Assembly (NCBI GenBank): GCA_002400675.1
Contig: NVQY01000249.1
Coordinates: 1-5,047 of the forward strand
DNA from: Paracoccaceae bacterium
GTDB taxonomy: Bacteria; Pseudomonadota; Alphaproteobacteria; Rhodobacterales; Rhodobacteraceae
Length of the DNA: 5,047 nt
Direction of reading: 5' to 3'
Position numbers and translations under genes: made by a program. This document shows positions 1 to 4,388 of this stretch, in pieces. The stretch's first letter is position 1. Every line of letters starts with the position of its first letter. The notes beneath the pieces were generated by a model. That model was not told the DNA's origin. It searched no databases and saw only the letters and a list, made by a program, of their open reading frames with translations.

Positions 1-202
1 TGCCAACCGCGATGACTGGCTCTATTCCGCGAATTTGCATTTGGGTTCCGAGACCCAGGCCAAGTGCAGTAATCCCCGGCAAATTAATGTCGTCCGGGTA
101 TTTCCAGCGGGCGTCATATTCGCGAAACCCGGTGGGGGTGATCATCGCATCACGCAGGAATTCCCAGGTGTTCTGGCTTACCGAAGCGGCGGGTTTTGTC
201 AT
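1..202 (-). CDS. Phosphomannomutase/phosphoglucomutase, N-terminal fragment (3' end outside window)
   Basis: The first 67 codons are visible, starting at ATG (202-200). The protein begins MTKPAASVSQNTWEF and carries the segment TPTGFREYDARWKYP followed by INLPGI (residues 23-45). This is the N-terminal signature of alpha-D-phosphohexomutases of the bifunctional PMM/PGM type (AlgC/ManB-like). Such enzymes interconvert hexose-6-phosphate and hexose-1-phosphate in the cytoplasm, feeding GDP-mannose or UDP-glucose synthesis. The catalytic phosphoserine loop and the later domains lie beyond the left edge, so activity and exact substrate cannot be judged. A modest Shine-Dalgarno AAAGAG (216-211) sits 8 nt before the ATG. 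The start lies 23 nt after the kdsA stop with no terminator between, so it is most likely the last visible gene of the capsule operon, supplying sugar phosphates. The family call is fairly firm; mannose versus glucose preference is unknown. Confidence 0.85.
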   Translation of the reverse strand, partial: MTKPAASVSQNTWEFLRDAMITPTGFREYDARWKYPDDINLPGITALGLGLGTQMQIRGIEPVIAVG

Positions 203-225
203 GTGAAATACTCTTTAAGTCGTTG

Positions 226-1059
226 TTAAATATGTATAGGGGCGGCTTTTGCGATACGGTCCAGCGCCATCAATGTGTCGATCAGCGCGGGCATTTGGTC
301 AAGATAGATCATGTTCGGCCCGTCGCTGGGCGAATCCTCCGGGTCGGGGCTAGTTTCAATAAACACCGCCGCCACGCCCACCGCCACCGCCGCGCGGGCC
401 ATGACGGGGGCAAATTCGCGCTGGCCACCGGATGACCCACCCATGCCGCCGGGCTGCTGCACCGAATGGGTGGCGTCCATCACGACCGGGTATCCGGTGG
501 CGGCCATCTGTGGCAGGGACCGCATGTCGGCCACCAGTGTATTATAGCCGAATGTGGTGCCGCGTTCGGTCAACAGGATGCGTTTGTTGCCGGTGCTTTC
601 GATCTTAGCGACGATGTTGGGCATTTCCCAGGGGGCCAGAAACTGGCCCTTTTTGACGTTGATCGCCGCCCCGGTATTGCCCGCCGCCAGCAACATATCG
701 GTCTGGCGGCACAGAAACGCCGGGATTTGCAGGATATCGACCGCGTCCGCCGCCGGGGCGCATTGGGCTTCGTTATGCACATCCGTCAGCACTGGCACGC
801 CGATGGCCTTGCCCAGATCCGACAGCACTTTCAGGCCGGCCTCAAGACCCAGTCCCCGCACGCCCGACAGGCTGGTGCGGTTGGCTTTGTCATAGGACGC
901 CTTGAACACATATTGCGCGCCAACCGCGTCGCAGGCTTCTTTCATGACGCCCGCGATCAGTTGCGCGTGGTCTGCGCTTTGCAATTGGCAGGGACCGGCA
1001 ATGATGGTTAACGGGCGATCGTTGCCGATGCTCAGACCGGCGACATTCACATGGGTCAT
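226..1059 (-). CDS. kdsA: 3-deoxy-8-phosphooctulonate (KDO-8-P) synthase, metal-dependent class
   Basis: The 277-aa protein has the normal length for the family. It condenses phosphoenolpyruvate with arabinose-5-phosphate to give Kdo-8-phosphate in the cytoplasm, the precursor of LPS and capsule-linker Kdo. Visible motifs are IIAGPC (19-24), FKASYDKANR (52-61), TDVH (92-95), QIPAFLCRQTD (111-121), KKGQF (136-140), MDATHSVQ (194-201) and SDGPN (245-249). Cys24, His198, Glu235 and Asp246 have the same spacing as the metal ligands Cys11, His185, Glu222 and Asp233 of the Aquifex aeolicus enzyme, so this is the metal-requiring class; the metal-free E. coli type has Asn at the Cys position. Odd point: the residue two after Glu235 is Ser237, where the family usually has His (ETHP or EAHP). 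The ATG lies 2 nt after the kpsE stop and no strong ribosome site precedes it, which suggests translational coupling. Its place among export genes points to Kdo for the capsule lipid linker, though it may also serve LPS. Confidence 0.96.
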   Translation of the reverse strand: MTHVNVAGLSIGNDRPLTIIAGPCQLQSADHAQLIAGVMKEACDAVGAQYVFKASYDKANRTSLSGVRGLGLEAGLKVLSDLGKAIGVPVLTDVHNEAQCAPAADAVDILQIPAFLCRQTDMLLAAGNTGAAINVKKGQFLAPWEMPNIVAKIESTGNKRILLTERGTTFGYNTLVADMRSLPQMAATGYPVVMDATHSVQQPGGMGGSSGGQREFAPVMARAAVAVGVAAVFIETSPDPEDSPSDGPNMIYLDQMPALIDTLMALDRIAKAAPIHI

Positions 1060-1061
1060 GA

Positions 1062-2795
1062 TTACGATGTTACCTGTTCGCGCAAGATCGACGCTGTAAG
1101 AGACAGCATCAGGTAAATGCCCGAAAATATCAGAAATGCAAGGATGGTATTTTCGAATTTGCGTGGATAGCTGGGTTCCTGGGCCACCACCGGTGCCACC
1201 GAAATGGTCAAATAGCGCACCTGTTTGTTCGCCTCTACCCGGGTTTGTTCAACCATTTGCAACGCCGATTGCAACATCACATCCCGTGACACCAGATCTG
1301 CCTGTGCCATCTGGATGCGCACGCTAAGCTGGGCCAGCGAATTTTCACCTTGCGAGGCGTCGACCATGCGCGCGTTCAGCCTGTCCAACAGGTTGTTCAG
1401 CCGCCTGACATCGCCTTTCGCCCCATCGACCTTGGCCTGATTGGGGCGCAGGTTGTCCTCAAGTGCTGCAAGTTGCAGCTCTTTTTCCTGAAGCTGCAAT
1501 TCGACGTTGTTGATTTGCCCGCGTAGCGCGACGATCACCCCATCGGGGTCAAGAATTGCGCCCTTTTGCTGAAGTGTCACCAGGGCTTCCTGCGCCTTGC
1601 GCCGCTCTGCCTGAGCGTTTTCAAAGCCGACCTGCGCATCAAGCATCTGATTGCCGCGTTTCTTGTGCGAAAGCTGGTTCACCTGCGCTTCGGCGTAAGT
1701 GATCAGCCGGCGTGCGAAATCGGCGGCGGATTCTGGATCGGCGGCCGTGACCTCCATCCGGATCACCCCTTCCGAGGGGTCGTAGCCGACGGTGGTGTTC
1801 TTGGAATAGGTCTTGAACGTCTCTTCGTTTGTGGGGTTCGCGGCCAGCCGTTGGATCGGGTCGATCCAGTCCTGAAGGAAATGTTCCTTATAGCCGACAT
1901 CCTCGTCCAGCTTGATCATCGCGTCGATGGATTGCAAAAACCGCTGGGTGGCGATTGCATCCTGATTGGTGGCGAACTGTGTCCCGCTCAACAATCCGCC
2001 AAGGCCACCACCCCCGGCCCCGTCGGCCTGAAGGATCAGGAATTCCGCCTTCGAGGAGTACATCGGCGTGGCCACATAGTTGAAATAATAGCCGACAATC
2101 GCCGTTGGCAGCATCACGAAAAACGCCAGCCGGGTTATCAACAGCAGCATCTTGCGCCGTCGCCGGGCGGCAATGTCACGTTGAATTTCGCTAATCTCAC
2201 GGGTGCGCCGTTCAGCCGGGCTTAGCTCGGTCGAGGGCAGCGTTTGTTTCTGAACCGGCACGGTCTGTGGCAGCTGCACTTTGCCCGCCGTGCTGACGGC
2301 CCCGCCCTGCGCGCCGGCAAAGGCATCTGGTGCGCCGCCTTCGTGGGCTTCGCCACCGCCCTGCGGCACCACCAGTTCCAACATGTTAGAGCGTTGGAAC
2401 GGGTCGATTCCGGCCTGACGCAGCAGGCGCACCGCGTCAAAATCCGATGTGGCCGGCAGGTTGTTTTTCTGCGCGACCCGGCGCGCCATGCGCAGCTGAC
2501 GACCGGTCAGGCCCTCGCGGCGGATGGCGTCGATATCGGTGTCAGCACCAGCCACCCGGGCCGAGGCGACATCGCCGGTCTGCGCGACCGCTCGTTTGCC
2601 CGCGGGTGTTTTGCCTGCGGTTGTTTTGCCCGTGGTCGGTTTATCCGCGGCGGACGGCTGTTTTGGTGGCACCGGCCGGGCCGTTTTCGTGGTGGTGGTG
2701 TCAGGCGTGGCCTGATCACTGCGCACAGCTGCGCCGATTGCGGCCGGACCGCTGCGCCGGATGCGGAATTTCTTAGCTCTGGGTTTCGTAGTCAT
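1062..2795 (-). CDS. kpsE: KpsE-type capsule polysaccharide export inner-membrane protein (co-polymerase family) with long cytosolic N-terminal extension
   Basis: This is a 577-aa protein starting at ATG 2795-2793 (MTTKPRAKKFRIRRSG). The layout is: Ala/Pro/Lys/Thr-rich low-complexity region (~15-84, with a four-fold pentapeptide repeat); a better-ordered charged segment (~85-142, with GLTGRQLRMARRVAQKN and GIDPFQRSNMLEL); a Gly/Ala linker (~144-174); a basic stretch ARRRRK; TM1 (~216-238); a Gly-rich patch (~258-271); a periplasmic part with long coiled coils (~370-464 and ~484-529); a proline motif (P535, P541, P544); and TM2 (~548-571). Two TM helices flanking a coiled coil, with a proline-rich motif before TM2, mark the KpsE/CtrB/BexC adaptor family, which links the ABC exporter to the outer-membrane channel. 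Such proteins are usually nearer 380 aa; the excess is all N-terminal. An in-frame ATG at 2843 would add 16 residues inside kpsT, but the basic MTTK start looks more natural. The gene overlaps kpsT by 23 nt and sits 2 nt from kdsA, so coupled expression is likely. Confidence 0.88.
   Translation of the reverse strand: MTTKPRAKKFRIRRSGPAAIGAAVRSDQATPDTTTTKTARPVPPKQPSAADKPTTGKTTAGKTPAGKRAVAQTGDVASARVAGADTDIDAIRREGLTGRQLRMARRVAQKNNLPATSDFDAVRLLRQAGIDPFQRSNMLELVVPQGGGEAHEGGAPDAFAGAQGGAVSTAGKVQLPQTVPVQKQTLPSTELSPAERRTREISEIQRDIAARRRRKMLLLITRLAFFVMLPTAIVGYYFNYVATPMYSSKAEFLILQADGAGGGGLGGLLSGTQFATNQDAIATQRFLQSIDAMIKLDEDVGYKEHFLQDWIDPIQRLAANPTNEETFKTYSKNTTVGYDPSEGVIRMEVTAADPESAADFARRLITYAEAQVNQLSHKKRGNQMLDAQVGFENAQAERRKAQEALVTLQQKGAILDPDGVIVALRGQINNVELQLQEKELQLAALEDNLRPNQAKVDGAKGDVRRLNNLLDRLNARMVDASQGENSLAQLSVRIQMAQADLVSRDVMLQSALQMVEQTRVEANKQVRYLTISVAPVVAQEPSYPRKFENTILAFLIFSGIYLMLSLTASILREQVTS
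2592..2651. repeat. Four imperfect 15-bp tandem repeats inside kpsE
   Basis: Units are 2592-2606, 2607-2621, 2622-2636 and 2637-2651. The two central units differ at only two bases (TGTTTTGCCTGCGGT and TGTTTTGCCCGTGGT on the + strand); the outer two are more diverged. Read on the - strand they encode AADKP-TTGKT-TAGKT-PAGKR, a lysine-bearing pentapeptide repeat in the disordered cytosolic N-terminus of the KpsE-like protein. The 15-bp period is a multiple of three, so copy-number change would keep the frame. Confidence 0.75.
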
Positions 2796-3432
2796 AGAGC
2801 TGCTTTGCTTCTTCAAGGGTGTCAAACATATGTAGTTGCCCATCCATCAGGACTGCCGCCGAGCGGGCGAATTTTTCCAGTGTCTTGGCCTGATGCGACA
2901 CGATGATGATCGTTGTCGTGCGCAACCTTTCCTCAAGGATCGCACCGGCCTTTTTGTTGAACTCGACATCCGTGGTGCCCGGCATGCCTTCGTCGATCAG
3001 ATAAATGTCAAAATCCAGCGCCAGCATCAAGGCAAATGAAAACCGCGACTTCATGCCGGATGAATACGTGCCCAGCGGCTGGTCGAAATATTCGCCCAGA
3101 TTGCACAGCCAGCGACAGTAGGCTTCGACGTAATCCGGGTCCAGACCGTAGATCTTGGCGATATAGCGGCTGTTTTCCATCGCCGACACCTTGCCGACAA
3201 CGCCGCCCATGAACCCCAAGGGGAATGATATCTTGCAGCCACGGCGCACTTCGCCCTCGTCGGGCTTTTCCAGACCGGCCATGATGTTGATCAGCGTGGT
3301 CTTGCCGGTGCCGTTCGGGGCGAGAATGCCCAGCGAATTGCCCAGCTCGACCTTGAACGACACCTTGTCCAGGATCACCTTGTATTGTGTTCCCGTCCAA
3401 AAGGACTTGCTGACATTCTCAAACTCTAGCAT
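2773..3432 (-). CDS. kpsT: KpsT-type ABC transporter ATP-binding protein for capsule polysaccharide export
   Basis: This 219-aa protein is of the usual size for KpsT/CtrD/BexA, the ATPase subunit that powers lipid-linked polysaccharide export across the inner membrane. Visible motifs are Walker A LAPNGTGKTT (37-46), an ABC signature of the polysaccharide-export kind, YSSGMKSR (123-130) in place of LSGGQ, Walker B FDIYLIDE (141-148) with Glu148 as the likely catalytic base, and the switch histidine in VSH (His180). The segment FPLGFMGGVVGK (70-81) takes the place where a clear Q-loop would be expected, as I recall for this family. The first Walker A glycine is Ala38, a tolerated variant. The ATG at 3432-3430 is the first start codon in frame, because a stop lies upstream with no ATG, GTG or TTG between, but no good ribosome site is next to it. 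It is the first protein-sized gene of the operon. The partner permease (KpsM) is not in the window. Confidence 0.92.
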   Translation of the reverse strand: MLEFENVSKSFWTGTQYKVILDKVSFKVELGNSLGILAPNGTGKTTLINIMAGLEKPDEGEVRRGCKISFPLGFMGGVVGKVSAMENSRYIAKIYGLDPDYVEAYCRWLCNLGEYFDQPLGTYSSGMKSRFSFALMLALDFDIYLIDEGMPGTTDVEFNKKAGAILEERLRTTTIIIVSHQAKTLEKFARSAAVLMDGQLHMFDTLEEAKQLYDYETQS

Positions 3433-3436
3433 GCGT

Positions 3437-3484
3437 TTACTTGAATTGCCCGTTCGACATTGGTTTGTTTCTGTTACCCGTCAT
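3437..3484 (-). CDS. Possible 15-codon leader ORF before kpsT
   Basis: An ATG (3484-3482) opens a frame reading MTGNRNKPMSNGQFK and closing with TAA (3439-3437), just 4 nt before the kpsT ATG. A strong AAGGAGGGG lies upstream on the same strand (3506-3498), though 13 nt from the ATG, longer than usual. kpsT itself has no clear ribosome site, so translation of this leader could deliver ribosomes to kpsT. The peptide has no recognisable family, signal peptide or attenuator-like codon run. It is short enough to be chance; I treat it as a candidate only. Confidence 0.22.
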   Translation of the reverse strand: MTGNRNKPMSNGQFK

Positions 3485-3497
3485 GTAGCTTGCCGGT

Positions 3498-3506
3498 CCC
3501 CTCCTT
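3498..3506 (-). promoter_or_regulatory. Strong Shine-Dalgarno-like sequence AAGGAGGGG in the kpsT leader
   Basis: This is a near-perfect anti-16S complement on the - strand, 65 nt before the kpsT ATG and 13 nt before the ATG of the short leader ORF. It is too far to serve kpsT directly. It may serve the leader ORF, act as a ribosome standby site, or be coincidence in a purine-rich stretch. Confidence 0.35.
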
Positions 3507-3534
3507 AACAGAGGTGTATTAACGGCTTACTCCC

Positions 3535-3574
3535 GATATTTGTCCATATTATGTCGAATTGTGAAACAAATATC
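3535..3574. repeat. 9-bp perfect inverted repeat GATATTTGT-N22-ACAAATATC
   Basis: Arms are 3535-3543 and 3566-3574, with centres 31 bp apart, about three helical turns. The right arm overlaps the proposed -35 element of the capsule promoter and the left arm falls at about the expected transcription start, which is how paired operator half-sites can sit. The 22-nt loop makes an RNA hairpin less likely than a protein site. The sequence evidence is the symmetry alone; no regulator is implied by name. Confidence 0.35.
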
Positions 3575-3577
3575 CAA
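3548..3577 (-). promoter_or_regulatory. Candidate sigma-70-type promoter for the capsule operon
   Basis: On the - strand, TTGGAT (3577-3572) and CATAAT (3553-3548) are separated by 18 nt. The -10 matches TATAAT at five of six positions, and the -35 keeps the TTG core. Transcription would begin near 3541 and leave a leader of about 110 nt before kpsT. It lies in the most AT-rich part of the intergenic region, which supports it, but alphaproteobacterial promoters are degenerate and this is a by-eye match. Confidence 0.35.
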
Positions 3578-3751
3578 CGGCAATCTGTTTCTAGCCGGGA
3601 TCGGGCCGGATTGGTGTGTGTTTTTCGCCGGTTTGCGGCTTTGCGGGGCCTTACAGCCGGCTGACAAGCGGTATTTCGCCCCTTTTGCCTTGGGCGGGCC
3701 GGGTTGGGCATTGTTTCTGATCCGGCGACAAAGTTGGCGGACAACAAAAAC

Positions 3752-3755
3752 GGAG
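3752..3755 (+). promoter_or_regulatory. Ribosome binding site GGAG that sets the GTG start of the glycosylase gene
   Basis: GGAG lies 6 nt before GTG 3762-3764, after an A-rich run (AACAAAAACGGAG). No comparable site precedes any earlier in-frame start, and the recognisable protein domain begins soon after this GTG. This is the reason for choosing it over the TTG at 3540. Confidence 0.6.
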
Positions 3756-3761
3756 CCGGAC

Positions 3762-4385
3762 GTGCAGCACTCACCCACCAATTCTGACACCAATACCGGC
3801 GACGATCTGGCCGGGCGTATCCGCGCCTGCCGGATCTGCGCGCCCCGCTTTGCCGCGACCGCGACGGCGCATGATCCGCGTCCGGTTGTCTGGTTTCGCC
3901 GCTCTGCGCGCATTTTGATTGCCGGGCAGGCACCGGGCGCGCGGGTGCATGCCTCGGGGCGGCCCTTTACCGACCCGTCCGGGGATCGCCTGCGTGACTG
4001 GCTGGGCATGGACGATGCGACATTTTACGATCTCGATCGGGTGGCGGTGGTGCCGATGGCGTTTTGCTTTCCCGGGTATGACGCGCGCAAGGCCGATCTG
4101 GCGCCACCAAAGATTTGCGAACAGACTTGGCACGGCGCGGTGATGGCACAGCTTGACCACGTCCGGCTGACCATTCTGGTGGGGGCCTATGCGCATCGCT
4201 GGCATCTGGGGGTCAGGACTCCGGTGACAAGTACCGTGGCGGGCTGGCGGGATCATGCGCCGCAGGTGTTTCCCTTGCCTCATCCGTCGTGGCGCAATAC
4301 CGGTTGGCTGAAAAACAACCCGTGGTTCGCCGCCGATCTGTTGCCGGCTCTGCGCGCCCGGGTTGCCCAAGTGCTGGAGACATGA
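3762..4385 (+). CDS. Uracil-DNA glycosylase superfamily protein, likely Fe-S type
   Basis: With the GTG start the protein is 207 aa, typical of a single-domain uracil-DNA glycosylase. Visible elements are CRIC (Cys23, Cys26), motif 1 ILIAGQAPGARVH (51-63) followed by GRPFTDPSGDRLRDWLG (66-82), Cys102 and Cys119, and motif 2 PLPHPSWRN (171-179) followed by WLKNNPWF (182-189). Four cysteines in a C-x2-C, C-x16-C arrangement match the 4Fe-4S ligands of family 4/5 glycosylases. Motif 1 is GQAPG, unlike GEAPG (family 4) or GEQPG (UdgX), and motif 2 HPSWRN with the NPWF tail is also distinctive, so I leave the family unassigned. The expected role is removing uracil or another damaged base from DNA in base-excision repair; this is inferred from the fold family. 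The gene heads a + strand pair, with the sseB-like gene starting 3 nt after its stop. An in-frame TTG at 3540 would add 74 residues with no recognisable domain. Confidence 0.82.
   Translation: MQHSPTNSDTNTGDDLAGRIRACRICAPRFAATATAHDPRPVVWFRRSARILIAGQAPGARVHASGRPFTDPSGDRLRDWLGMDDATFYDLDRVAVVPMAFCFPGYDARKADLAPPKICEQTWHGAVMAQLDHVRLTILVGAYAHRWHLGVRTPVTSTVAGWRDHAPQVFPLPHPSWRNTGWLKNNPWFAADLLPALRARVAQVLET
4376..4380 (+). promoter_or_regulatory. Ribosome binding site GGAGA for the sseB-like gene
   Basis: GGAGA ends 8 nt before the ATG at 4389 and lies inside the last codons of the glycosylase gene. It selects ATG 4389 over the ATG at 4382, which is in another frame and overlaps the upstream stop codon. 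Confidence 0.6.
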
Positions 4386-4388
4386 ACT

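Larger units (their letters stand above)
3433..3761. other. Divergent intergenic region between the capsule operon and the glycosylase-sseB operon
   Basis: These 329 nt separate two divergently read operons. The capsule-proximal part (about 3436-3600) is AT-richer than the flanking genes and holds the promoter, inverted repeat, Shine-Dalgarno-like run and short ORF listed separately. The rest (about 3600-3750) is GC-rich again. Frames there stay open by chance but show no recognisable protein. I found no convincing + strand promoter for the glycosylase gene and no terminator hairpin with a T-run. The region therefore likely carries both promoters, but only the capsule-side one can be proposed from the bases. 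Confidence 0.7.

Noticed and set aside
466..1011. Open frame on the + strand opposite kdsA
   Set aside because: kdsA on the other strand has all catalytic and metal motifs; this frame reads as a mirror of it with no recognisable domain.
2796..2843. Earlier kpsE start adding 16 residues
   Set aside because: The added residues lie within kpsT coding sequence, resemble nothing, and precede the natural-looking basic MTTKPRAKKFRIRRSG start.
1566..2906. Two long + strand open frames (1566-2225 and 2244-2906) opposite kpsE and kpsT
   Set aside because: They cover the antisense of well-supported genes, and their products are His/Arg-rich without motifs.
3295..3325. Walker A of the ABC ATPase begins with Ala38 instead of Gly
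   Set aside because: The accepted pattern allows Ala or Gly at this place, and the essential GKT plus Walker B Glu are intact, so no loss of function is implied.
3619..3625. T-run in the intergenic region as a terminator
   Set aside because: No stable hairpin stem immediately precedes it on the + strand, and no gene ends there on either strand.
3654..3663. Perfect 10-bp palindrome CAGCCGGCTG
   Set aside because: Short GC-rich palindromes are frequent by chance here; it has no T-run for termination and no partner site.
3540..3761. N-terminal extension of the glycosylase from a TTG at 3540
   Set aside because: It has no ribosome site or recognisable domain, it overlaps the proposed divergent promoter, and a GTG with a good GGAG lies just before the domain.
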